A DNA stretch of 16,847 nt from Spirochaetaceae bacterium (GCA_003818675.1 RPPD01000003.1:1-16847), one strand, 5' to 3'; numbered from the stretch's first letter, positions 6,395 through 12,851 are shown. A program made the numbers and translations. Notes: a model not told the origin generated them from the letters alone.

Positions 6395-8098
6395 TTATTT
6401 ATCCTCTTCTATATCCAATATAAACTCAACCCTGCGGTTTTTCCAGACATTGGCCTTGTCGGAAGGCGGAATAATTGGATCTGCATTGCCGCGGCCGTAC
6501 GCGGCGATGTTCTCTGATTTGATACCCAGCCTGATTATCTCCGCGCGGATATTGTCTGCGCGCCTTTGGGACAGCGGAATCAATTCATTGATGTTCTCAC
6601 GTGATATGCTCTCCGGATCGGTGCCTGTAATATTAATGGCAAATCCTTCCACCCTGATTTTCACATTGGGAAATCTATTGAGTATCTCCGCTACCTTGGC
6701 TATGATTTCGGCGTTCTTTCTTACCTGTTCTGCGGAACCCTCATGGAAATTCGCGGAATCGCCCGGGAAGTTGATTGATGGAATGATTATTTTCATTCTG
6801 CCGCCCTGCCGCAAAACAATGATGTCTGAAATTACTTTCCCGTCAAGGTTTGTTTTATTTCCAGCTGCGTCTGATAAACTGGCTGTAACAGGGTAAATGT
6901 CCGCTGACTGGACAAGTTCGCCGGTGGGCGAACGGCCGTCCCAGACAATCGATTTGGGTATGGCATGAGTTCCATGGTATTTTCTGAAGAGGTTGCCTGC
7001 CGGATCAATGATTGAGAGTATCCAGGAATCAGGAGTTTCATTGTCTGCGGTTGTAATGATAAACTCGACAGTGTCATTTTCTCCATCGTTGTCTGGAGAA
7101 ATATTGCCTGGAATAATTTTTAAGCCAGCTTCAATGACCTTTTTGTCCAATGTGAAGGAGGGGCTTGTTGTCTTGCGCATAACACCATTGCTGTTTGTGG
7201 TCAAAAGCGCGCAATAAACACCATCCGGAGCGACCTCATTGTTTTCCAGCATGCCTTTCCACTCATAATCCACAGGATCAAGAGGCCCGCCAGTGCGAGT
7301 GAGAACTGGTTTATTGGCAGAGTCCAATATCTGCAGGGTGAATGAATCATACGAGCGCACGATTGCTGCAATTATTTTTACCGAATCTTTTACGCCATCC
7401 CCATTGGGTGAGAAAAACTCATTATCGCGGAACAGCTGGATGGTGCGGTAAAAGCCGCCTCCGGAAGAATCAGAATGAAAGCGGAAGGATGTGGCAAGGC
7501 CAAAACCAAATCCAAGGATTAAACCGATCCGGTCTTCTTCAAAGAACATGTGGGCCTGCGGCGAAAACTGCACGATAAAATCATCCTTGAATTCCCATGA
7601 CAACATCAATTCTGCCCTTGCCGCAGGATCCCCGAACAAATATGTCTCTCCACCCGAGTCTATGACATGGAACAGGTAGCCGCCTGATACTAGCGGTGTG
7701 AACACGAGAACTTCTCCCAGCTCAATTCTGTATCCCGCGCCAAGAAAAAAACCGAATTGCCAGAAACTGTCCGTAAAGGGTGATAATTCCACGACATTTC
7801 CGATTCTTGATGCAAACTTGAGGGCAAGCCCGCTGAAGATCAAATTGTCTGCCTCAAAGCTGAGTTCACCTCCTGCACCCGCCGCTGCAATCTCCCCGAA
7901 TTCGCCGAATGCCATTGAGACTATTCCTGTTGCGGCAAGCATGAGCACAGGATCATGGGATCGCATTGTGCTTGTAGCCGATGATGGTGACTGGTCAACC
8001 GCCGTGGCGTCATTTGCCGTTGTCTGTGCCAAAAGCATGGCAGGTGATACAATTGTCATTCCAAGAAGAATCATTGTTAAATATACAAATTTGATCAT
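6395..8098 (-). CDS. OmpA-family outer-membrane protein with FlgD-like Ig domains
   Basis: The protein is 567 aa from the ATG at 8098. That start is chosen because GGAG (8108-8105) lies 6 nt upstream of it; an in-frame TTG at 8110 overlaps this ribosome site and is not credible. The signal peptide ends in LLAQ (residue 24/25). A Gly- and aromatic-rich, probably beta-barrel or lipocalin-like region follows (about 50-210). Next are two FlgD-type Ig modules, opening with FFSPNGDGVKD (228) and ISPDNDGEND (333). The C-terminus is an OmpA peptidoglycan-binding domain (about 435-565) with LSQRRADNI, YGRGNADP and NRRVEF. It would tether the outer membrane to the cell wall while presenting Ig modules. 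It is translationally coupled to the propeller lipoprotein, suggesting one envelope complex. Confidence 0.92.
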   Translation of the reverse strand: MIKFVYLTMILLGMTIVSPAMLLAQTTANDATAVDQSPSSATSTMRSHDPVLMLAATGIVSMAFGEFGEIAAAGAGGELSFEADNLIFSGLALKFASRIGNVVELSPFTDSFWQFGFFLGAGYRIELGEVLVFTPLVSGGYLFHVIDSGGETYLFGDPAARAELMLSWEFKDDFIVQFSPQAHMFFEEDRIGLILGFGFGLATSFRFHSDSSGGGFYRTIQLFRDNEFFSPNGDGVKDSVKIIAAIVRSYDSFTLQILDSANKPVLTRTGGPLDPVDYEWKGMLENNEVAPDGVYCALLTTNSNGVMRKTTSPSFTLDKKVIEAGLKIIPGNISPDNDGENDTVEFIITTADNETPDSWILSIIDPAGNLFRKYHGTHAIPKSIVWDGRSPTGELVQSADIYPVTASLSDAAGNKTNLDGKVISDIIVLRQGGRMKIIIPSINFPGDSANFHEGSAEQVRKNAEIIAKVAEILNRFPNVKIRVEGFAINITGTDPESISRENINELIPLSQRRADNIRAEIIRLGIKSENIAAYGRGNADPIIPPSDKANVWKNRRVEFILDIEEDK

Positions 8099-8209
8099 GA
8101 ATGTCTCCAAGGGTTTAATATGGTATTTATATCCCGATTTGAAACAAAAAACCAGAGTCTGAATGTGGAAAATGATTTTGTGAGTTGCTGTATCTCGGGT
8201 CTGCGGATT

Positions 8210-8305
8210 TTACCGCTCTGCAGGCGGCATGACATCCATGCCCTGGGGTCCAAGATACGGCACTTCATGCCTTTCGCCCAGGATGAAATTAATGCATGTG
8301 TCCTT
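8210..8305 (-). pseudogene. In-frame remnant C-terminus of the NADase-type glycan-binding gene
   Basis: Directly after the TAA at 8308-8306 the same frame stays open for 31 more codons, beginning KDTCINFILG, and ends at a TAA at 8212-8210. In the NADase-type glycan-binding family, as I remember it, the last strand reads YPGxKY(K/D)DTCISEI. Here the upstream gene ends YPGTK, the stop takes the place of Tyr, and KDTCI follows. The stretch is therefore best read as the natural C-terminus cut off by a Tyr-to-stop change (TAT or TAC to TAA), reached only by readthrough, or as a sequencing error. Confidence 0.7.
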
Positions 8306-9073
8306 TTATTTTGTACCAGGGTAAACTTCCAGTATAGTGATTTCAACTTTTAAGGCGGGTGCTGGCAGATCAAAACACTGCAGGTCTGGAGTATCTTTCA
8401 GTACAAAATCAAAGCTGTTTGCGTTTGTCAAATCCGCGATCCTGGTTTTTTTTACCCTTGAATTGAAAGCAAAGTACTGTGGTTTGTCCGCAGACACGTA
8501 TCCATTGGAAATCCAGAGCCGCGATACAGGTTCGCTGAAGGTGATTGTAATTTTATCACCTGTGGCATAACGGTTGCCTCCGTTGACCCATGGCTTCTCA
8601 AGCCGCGAGTAGTCCCCCAGGTTTTCCGCCGGATAACTTACATTCCCGGACGCAAGCTTTTCCTCCAGGAATGAAGTTGCCGTGTACGTGGCCTTGACCA
8701 TCACCAGATTCCGGCCAGGATATGTATCACCAGCCTCATACTTGAGCAGGTTGTTTTTGTCATACAGCAGGAGATATTCTCCGTTTGTGAACATGACGAA
8801 TTTCTGTGAGCGTTCCGGGATGAGCAGAAATGGAATGCTGTTTTCCGTAACAATTTTGTACAGCCTGTATTGATCCCCCCCCTGTACCGCTCTTGTTGTA
8901 TCATCCAGTTCCGGGATCATGACTTTCCCGTGAAGAAAAGATATTGCCATGGCTGATTCAAAATATTCAGGACCGGCTTTCAGACTGAAGCTCAAATCTG
9001 AAAAATCCTGTGCAAAAATGGGGGCATGGATGACTGTAACAAGGGATAGAATAATCATAGTTCTCTTTTCCAT
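8306..9073 (-). CDS. Secreted NADase-type glycan-binding (discoidin-like) protein, C-terminus cut by a stop
   Basis: The protein is 255 aa, with ATG at 9073 behind a strong AGGAGG. The signal peptide ends IFA/QD near residue 21. Residues about 25-130 form an N-terminal region I do not recognise (SFLHGKVMIPEL, FTNGEYLLLYD). Residues about 145-255 match the NADase-type glycan-binding (galactose-binding/discoidin-like) domain: LEKPWVNGG, GDKITITFSEPVSRLWISNGY, NSRVKKTRI, FVLKDTP and ITILEVYPGTK. The family continues with a conserved Tyr and DTCI, but here a TAA follows Lys255 and the expected residues appear after it in the same frame. The truncated product would lack the final strand and the DTCI cysteine, so it may be unstable. 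It is first in the envelope operon, 207 nt upstream of the OmpA gene (111 nt if the extension is counted), and diverges from the NifX-like gene. Confidence 0.85.
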   Translation of the reverse strand: MEKRTMIILSLVTVIHAPIFAQDFSDLSFSLKAGPEYFESAMAISFLHGKVMIPELDDTTRAVQGGDQYRLYKIVTENSIPFLLIPERSQKFVMFTNGEYLLLYDKNNLLKYEAGDTYPGRNLVMVKATYTATSFLEEKLASGNVSYPAENLGDYSRLEKPWVNGGNRYATGDKITITFSEPVSRLWISNGYVSADKPQYFAFNSRVKKTRIADLTNANSFDFVLKDTPDLQCFDLPAPALKVEITILEVYPGTK

Positions 9074-9163
9074 GATTTGCCTCCTGCCTGCCGCCTTGTG
9101 ATCTGATCAGGCACTTTAATAATCATTTTAATGCATGTTGTGACAAAAACAACCTGCTTTTTC

Positions 9164-9192
9164 TTGACTACAGGCTTAAATATCAATATCAT
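9164..9192 (+). promoter_or_regulatory. Sigma-70-type promoter of the NifX-like gene
   Basis: TTGACT (9164-9169) and TATCAT (9187-9192) are exactly 17 nt apart, each matching 5 of 6 consensus bases. Transcription would begin near 9199, inside the palindrome at 9196-9214. Confidence 0.68.
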
Positions 9193-9195
9193 AAT

Positions 9196-9214
9196 AATGG
9201 AAACCATTTTCATT
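9196..9214. promoter_or_regulatory. Palindromic operator upstream of the NifX-like gene
   Basis: AATGGAAACCATTTTCATT has 8-bp arms around CCA with one mismatch. It covers the predicted transcription start and ends 14 nt before the ATG. It matches the site at 15125-15143 at 17 of 19 positions. The TGAAAA-CCA-TTTTCA core resembles operators of Fur-superfamily repressors. Repression is the likely outcome, given the position. Confidence 0.6.
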
Positions 9215-9228
9215 AACAGGAGTGATTC

Positions 9229-9603
9229 ATGAAGAACGGCAGAGTGGCAATCCCGACTGAAGGCAAGGGCGGGCTTGAAGGAAAACGGTCCGGGCATTTC
9301 GGACATTGCGATGTATTTACCATTATTGATCTGAAGGACGGGGAAGTGGATTCAGTCTCCGCTCTACCCAATGTTGAGCATTCACAGGGGGGTTGTCTTG
9401 TGCCGGTCACAATGCTTTCAGACCAGAAGGTAAACGCCCTTATAGCGGGTGGAATGGGTTTGCGTCCCCTGACAGGTTTCAATGCAGCCGGGATTGACGT
9501 GTATTTCGACAACACGCACGCGCAGGTGGGAGAAGCCCTTCAGGAACTTGTGGCCGGCAGGCTTGCAAAAATGTCAGAGGAAATGGTCTGCGGCGGCCAT
9601 TAA
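9229..9603 (+). CDS. NifX/NifB-type dinitrogenase cofactor-binding family protein
   Basis: The protein is 124 aa, with ATG behind AACAGGAG at good spacing. It fits the whole of the short dinitrogenase iron-molybdenum cofactor-biosynthesis fold (NifX/NafY/NifB C-terminus; RNase H-like): RVAIPTE, the metal-site strand SGHFGHCDVF (H23, H26, C27), HSQGGCLVP (H51, C56), ALIAGGMGLRPL and VYFDNTHAQVGEAL. A CGGH tail ends the protein. Stand-alone members in non-diazotrophs commonly sit next to Mrp-type ATPases and are thought to hold Fe-S or metal clusters. No nif genes are nearby, so nitrogenase is not implied. An Mrp gene and an IscU-like scaffold lie 4-5 kb away, and this gene shares an operator with the thioredoxin-like gene beside them. 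Confidence 0.9.
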   Translation: MKNGRVAIPTEGKGGLEGKRSGHFGHCDVFTIIDLKDGEVDSVSALPNVEHSQGGCLVPVTMLSDQKVNALIAGGMGLRPLTGFNAAGIDVYFDNTHAQVGEALQELVAGRLAKMSEEMVCGGH

Positions 9604-9705
9604 TTAAACTGTATGTCTCACGCGGGATGATGTTTACCCGTGTTTCTCATATATCAGGCGGATTCTGTATGGAATTCCAATTAAAGTGAGAGAAGGAGAT
9701 AGTTT

Positions 9706-10386
9706 ATGGAAGAAAATGTAACACAGAACAGGATGCCTTTGATCGGCGATCCAGCACCGTCATTCGTGATAAAGACCACTCAGGGAGAAATCAAGTTCCC
9801 CGAGCAGTATAAGGGGAAATGGGTGATCCTATTCAGCCATCCGGCTGACTTTACCCCGGTCTGCACCACCGAGTTCATGACCTTTGCCTCAATGCAGGAG
9901 GATTTCCGGAAAATCAATACTGAGCTGGTCGGTCTTTCCATTGACAGCATCTACGCGCATATCGCGTGGCTGCGGACCATCAAGGAAAAGATAGAATGGA
10001 AGGGAATGAAGAATCTCGAGGTGAACTTCCCGGTCATAGAGGACATCAAGATGGAGATCGCTAAAATGTATGGCATGCTTCAGCCGGGCGCTTCTACCAC
10101 CCAGGCGGTCCGCGCCGTGTTTCTCATAGATCCAAAGGCTATTGTGCGGGCAGTTCTTTACTATCCGCTTTCATGTGGCAGAAACATGGACGAGATCAAG
10201 CGCATGATTCAGGCCATGCAAAAGGCGGACAAGGACAGTGTGGCAACTCCGGCAAACTGGCGTCCGGGTGAAGATGTCATTATTCCCACCCCGGGGTCCT
10301 GCGGTGCTGCCAAGGAGCGGATGGAGACCAAGGAAGAGGGCAAGTACTGCCTTGACTGGTTCCTCTGCTTCAAAAAGGACAAGTAA
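9706..10386 (+). CDS. Peroxiredoxin, Prx6 / archaeal-like class
   Basis: The protein is 226 aa, with ATG behind GAAGGAG. It is a thiol peroxidase of the AhpC/TSA superfamily, reducing H2O2 and organic hydroperoxides in the cytosol. The active site HPADFTPVCTTE contains T50 and the peroxidatic C53. R136 lies in the conserved VRA segment. The length and the C-terminal arm (NWRPGEDVIIPTPGSCG, then YCLDWFLCFKK) fit the Prx6-like class. Further cysteines at 157, 199, 215 and 221 offer resolving partners, so this is likely a functional 2-Cys enzyme, not 1-Cys. The gene follows the NifX-like gene by 102 nt without a convincing terminator and could be co-transcribed with it. Its leader carries GGAATTCC (9671-9678), also present before the thioredoxin-like gene, a possible electron donor. 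A terminator follows. Confidence 0.94.
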   Translation: MEENVTQNRMPLIGDPAPSFVIKTTQGEIKFPEQYKGKWVILFSHPADFTPVCTTEFMTFASMQEDFRKINTELVGLSIDSIYAHIAWLRTIKEKIEWKGMKNLEVNFPVIEDIKMEIAKMYGMLQPGASTTQAVRAVFLIDPKAIVRAVLYYPLSCGRNMDEIKRMIQAMQKADKDSVATPANWRPGEDVIIPTPGSCGAAKERMETKEEGKYCLDWFLCFKKDK

Positions 10387-10441
10387 GCCAGGGTTTTATA
10401 GTCAGTTCCCGGGATTTTGTGGGAGCAAAATGAAACAAAAT

Positions 10442-10475
10442 GGGCGTCCGGTGCTGCCGTGACGCCCTTATTTTT
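10442..10475 (+). terminator. Rho-independent terminator after the peroxiredoxin gene
   Basis: A 7-bp stem GGGCGTC (10442-10448) / GACGCCC (10461-10467) has an inner CGG/CCG pairing and is followed by TTATTTTT. On the minus strand the same stem is followed by ATTTTGTTT, so it may also end transcripts from the convergent DUF2202 gene. Confidence 0.8.
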
Positions 10476-10526
10476 CATACAAACCTCCTCGATAATTTAT
10501 CTGTCAGGACGACAAGCTTTGCCCCG

Positions 10527-11135
10527 TCAGTTTGCATATGGCCCCTGTTCCCTTGGTGACCGGATGATCTGCTGATACAGTTCGGGACTGATATATTCAG
10601 GTTTGAAAACCGTTCCGTACCGGGCAAACTGGCCGGAAAAAGACCGGAGATGATTTCTTGATCCCTTCAGGAGATTTTCATATACGCTGATGATGCTTGT
10701 GTTTTTTGTTCCGCCGATAAGGCGCATGAGATCCGCAATATCCAACTCCTCTATCCTGGCGCCGACAATAACCGCTGATTCCGCGCTCGTATTGCCGAAT
10801 GTTATAAGCTCTTTATAGAGCCCGGCGAGTTCCCTGCTGGTAAAGGCACCCAGTTCATCCGATTTAACAGGATCAGCAAGCCCAAATTGCGCAATGAGGT
10901 TTTTCATCGCGTCCATGTGGGTTTGTTCGCTTGCCGCAATATTCGCGAAAACAGGAATCTTCCATGTGTAATAAAGCTCGAGGTAGACATCCCTCGCGAG
11001 TTTTTCCTCCTCCCGCATCAATATTATCCCGGCCTTTTCTGCTTCTGTAAGCACAGTAGTCTGTGCGCCAGCAATGGACGGAAAGATTGCCACAATTGTC
11101 GCGGCCAAAATTCCTGCAAAAACTGTATTTTTCAT
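10527..11135 (-). CDS. Exported DUF2202 ferritin-like protein
   Basis: The protein is 202 aa from the ATG at 11135, preceded by GGAAAGGGAAG. A TTG-initiated frame reaching 11159 would put the signal peptide eight residues in and covers the ribosome site, so it is rejected. The signal peptide MKNTVFAGILAATIVAIFP ends at AGAQ. The mature part is a four-helix ferritin-like bundle with the DUF2202 carboxylate motifs: ILMREEEKLARDVY (E42-E44), ASEQTHMDAM (E70, H73), GARIEELDIADL (E129, E130, D132) and YENLLKGSRNHLRSF (E153, N161, H162). These are placed to hold a di-iron site. The family's activity is not established; export suggests periplasmic iron or peroxide handling. It lies downstream of the nitroreductase gene in the same direction with its own palindromic upstream site, and converges on the peroxiredoxin gene. 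Confidence 0.9.
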   Translation of the reverse strand: MKNTVFAGILAATIVAIFPSIAGAQTTVLTEAEKAGIILMREEEKLARDVYLELYYTWKIPVFANIAASEQTHMDAMKNLIAQFGLADPVKSDELGAFTSRELAGLYKELITFGNTSAESAVIVGARIEELDIADLMRLIGGTKNTSIISVYENLLKGSRNHLRSFSGQFARYGTVFKPEYISPELYQQIIRSPREQGPYAN

Positions 11136-11166
11136 TGTTCTTCCCTTTCCCCAAAGCAAGCTTCAG

Positions 11167-11185
11167 GTTTTCTTTATAAGAAAAC
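11167..11185. promoter_or_regulatory. Perfect palindrome upstream of the DUF2202 gene
   Basis: GTTTTCTTTATAAGAAAAC has perfect 8-bp arms around TAT. On the minus strand it contains TATAAA, usable as a -10 element, and it lies 31-50 nt before the ATG at 11135. A clear -35 is not visible. The arms face the opposite way to the TGAAAA...TTTTCA sites, so this is probably a different regulator. Confidence 0.5.
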
Positions 11186-11273
11186 GTAAGCATGCAGGGT
11201 CGGATTTGTGTCATGAAAAAATGAAGATTGTGTGAAGCACACGATAGCAATACGCCTCATTTCTGGTTCATCT

Positions 11274-12137
11274 TCACATCCATTGCGCTTTGATCGCGTT
11301 TCTCACCGGCAGGCGCAGGTATTTGTTGACCGGGTATCCCAGGGTTGTTATGCCCGCAATAAACCTGTCCTTGGGAATTCCAAGCGCCTGCAGCACTCTT
11401 TTGTGCTTTGCAACCGCCATCATGGCAAACCCCATCCAGCAGCTCCCGATTCCCAGCGAGTGTGCGGCGAGCATTGCGTGCGTCATGGCAATACCGGGAT
11501 CGACATATGACAATGCCCCCATGTCTGGCACATGCACGACCATGACAACGGGCGCGTTAAAGAAAATAACGTCTTTCCCGGTTTCGTACTGGCTTATCAT
11601 GTCATCCATTCCCAAAGCTATCCCGGGATTGTTCAAAATGTCATAGAAAGTTTTCGCGATAAAAGGTTTCATCAGTTTCCTCAACCTGATGACGGTTTTA
11701 AACGCCTTGAATGACTGGATGGTGATGTCGGCCAGCATTTTAATAACTGCCCTGTCCTTGATGATTATGTACTCGCAAGGCTGTGCATTGTGGCCGCTTG
11801 GAGCATAGCGGATCACCTCAAGGATTTTTTCCAGTTCCGGCCTCGATATGTCCTTGTCTTTGTATTTCCTCTCCGTTCGCTTTCCCATGAGCAGTCTTGA
11901 CGCGTCTTCAAAGCATGGATCCTTGCCGGGTATTTCCAAGGCTTTTTCATGAGCTTCATATGTTATGGCGTTTTCAGGGCATGCCGCAATGCAATGGCCG
12001 CATCCTGTGCACCATTGGTTCGGGTCCGCGTAATCTACTGCCTTTTTCCCGTTTTTGGAATATAAGTTACCGATGCATGCTTGAATGCACAATCCGCAGC
12101 CAGCGCATTTTTTTTCATCGATTCCCGTGATTTTCAT
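11274..12137 (-). CDS. Ferredoxin-nitroreductase fusion protein
   Basis: The protein is 287 aa, with ATG at 12137 behind GGAG (7-nt spacing). Residues 1-60 carry two [4Fe-4S] ferredoxin motifs, C11-C14-C17-C21 and C43-C46-C49-C53P. Residues about 80-287 are a nitroreductase-family FMN domain with KRTERKY (phosphate-binding Arg87/Arg90), APSGHNAQP and AHSLGIGSCWMGF. Such fusions pass electrons from ferredoxin or internal clusters to FMN and reduce nitroaromatics, quinones or flavins. The natural substrate is unknown. The linker includes a long basic helix (KTVIRLRKLMKPF). A perfect TetR-type operator lies 27 nt upstream and the TetR gene 68 nt upstream, so induction by a small aromatic or electrophilic ligand is likely. 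An oxidative or electrophile-stress role would fit the neighbourhood. Confidence 0.92.
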   Translation of the reverse strand: MKITGIDEKKCAGCGLCIQACIGNLYSKNGKKAVDYADPNQWCTGCGHCIAACPENAITYEAHEKALEIPGKDPCFEDASRLLMGKRTERKYKDKDISRPELEKILEVIRYAPSGHNAQPCEYIIIKDRAVIKMLADITIQSFKAFKTVIRLRKLMKPFIAKTFYDILNNPGIALGMDDMISQYETGKDVIFFNAPVVMVVHVPDMGALSYVDPGIAMTHAMLAAHSLGIGSCWMGFAMMAVAKHKRVLQALGIPKDRFIAGITTLGYPVNKYLRLPVRNAIKAQWM

Positions 12138-12157
12138 GGATCATCTCCGTCTATTGA

Positions 12158-12186
12158 TTTAAATAACTAACTAAATAGTTAGTTAA
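12158..12186 (-). promoter_or_regulatory. Possible promoter of the ferredoxin-nitroreductase gene spanning the TetR operator
   Basis: On the minus strand TTAACT (12186-12181) and TTTAAA (12163-12158) are 17 nt apart, each 4/6 of the consensus, with the operator filling the spacer. Both hexamers are weak, and the gene may instead or also be read from the tetR promoter. Confidence 0.38.
12164..12185. promoter_or_regulatory. TetR operator O1, perfect palindrome
   Basis: Perfect 10-bp arms TAACTAACTA and TAGTTAGTTA surround AA. It lies between the TetR stop and the ferredoxin-nitroreductase start. TAACTAACT and TAGTTA recur, similarly spaced, at the tetR promoter, which identifies the likely binder. 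Confidence 0.82.
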
Positions 12187-12205
12187 CGAACTGTGTAAAA
12201 AAATA

Positions 12206-12841
12206 TCAGTATGCCTGCCCGGGCCTGTTTTTGTGGTATTGCTCATGGGTTTCCTCCATGGCTTTGTCGAAACATTTTCGAAGTTCGGCCTGCGTCATAT
12301 GAAAATGTGAGCACCATTTGTCCTTGAGAACCAGGTAGCATACATATGGCATTATTCCCGTAAAGAATTCCGTCACCATTTCCTGTTTTTGCTCAATGTT
12401 GTTTTTACCCAGATATTCTTTTATATTTTCCATCCGATCACCCGGCGCATTCCCGCTGATGTCAACAAGTTTGAAAAGGGGAATCTCTCCTGCCTCGCTT
12501 TTTAAGGACTCCATAACAATGATTTTTAACAGATCCATATTGGTTTCCAGGTAGCCAAGATACTCTATTTCAAACTTGCGCTTGTTTTCTTCCGGGTTTT
12601 GTGCAAAACCTCCTCTTTCCACAAAATCAAGCAGCATTTCCGTTGAATGGCGGAAAAATACCGTAAAGAGCTCGTTTAAAATGGCTTCCTTGCTTTTGAA
12701 ATAGTAGTAGATCAATGCCTTGTTCACAGCCGCTTCACCGGCAATCTCGTCAATCCGGGCTCCACTGTATCCCTTTTGCGCAAATACCTTTTTGGCTGCG
12801 GCAAGGATACGCCCTCTGCTCTCTTCTGGGTGTTTTTCCAT
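12206..12841 (-). CDS. TetR-family transcriptional regulator
   Basis: The protein is 211 aa, with ATG at 12841 behind AGCAGGT. The N-terminal helix-turn-helix spans about residues 8-55, with ILAAAKKVFAQKGYSGARI, then IAGEAAVNKALIYYYFKSKEAIL, the canonical TetR signature ending in YYYFKSK. The C-terminal ligand and dimerisation region (about 60-211) is family-specific and predicted helical, with several aromatic and Cys/His residues (WCSHFHMTQAELRKCF). TetR proteins normally repress until a small molecule binds. An operator copy covers the promoter of this gene and a perfect palindrome precedes the downstream ferredoxin-nitroreductase, so autorepression plus control of that enzyme is the simplest reading. 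The ligand is unknown. Confidence 0.93.
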   Translation of the reverse strand: MEKHPEESRGRILAAAKKVFAQKGYSGARIDEIAGEAAVNKALIYYYFKSKEAILNELFTVFFRHSTEMLLDFVERGGFAQNPEENKRKFEIEYLGYLETNMDLLKIIVMESLKSEAGEIPLFKLVDISGNAPGDRMENIKEYLGKNNIEQKQEMVTEFFTGIMPYVCYLVLKDKWCSHFHMTQAELRKCFDKAMEETHEQYHKNRPGQAY

Positions 12842-12851
12842 TTCTACCTGC

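Noticed and set aside
8099..8110. TTG start four codons upstream for the OmpA-family protein
   Set aside because: The TTG overlaps the GGAG ribosome site that serves the ATG at 8098, and the signal peptide begins properly at MIKFVYL.
7698..8162. 154-codon plus-strand frame inside the OmpA gene
   Set aside because: It is the antisense shadow of a well-supported coding region, and its Pro/Ser/Ala-rich content is typical of such shadows.
8226..8242. GGCATG/CATGCC hairpin as terminator of the glycan-binding gene
   Set aside because: It has no T-run and lies within the in-frame continuation of that gene.
8306..8308. TAA as a reassigned (sense) codon genome-wide
   Set aside because: Other genes in the window end properly at TAA (for example the OmpA gene at 6395-6397, the NifX-like gene and the thioredoxin-like gene), so a code change is not supported; a local event is more likely.
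9229..9603. Evidence for nitrogen fixation
   Set aside because: Only a stand-alone NifX-like protein and an IscU-like protein are present, both common in non-diazotrophs; no nifHDK or nifB radical SAM gene is visible.
9619..9642. Terminator between the NifX-like and peroxiredoxin genes
   Set aside because: The CACGCGGG/CCCGTG pairing is short with a bulge and lacks a real T-run; read-through or co-transcription remains possible.
11136..11159. TTG start eight codons upstream for the DUF2202 protein
   Set aside because: It covers the ribosome site for the ATG at 11135, and the signal peptide begins at MKNTVF.
11205..11255. GTGTG/CACAC hairpin between the nitroreductase and DUF2202 genes as a terminator
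   Set aside because: The stem is only 5 bp and the T-run starts several bases away, so it is too weak to call.
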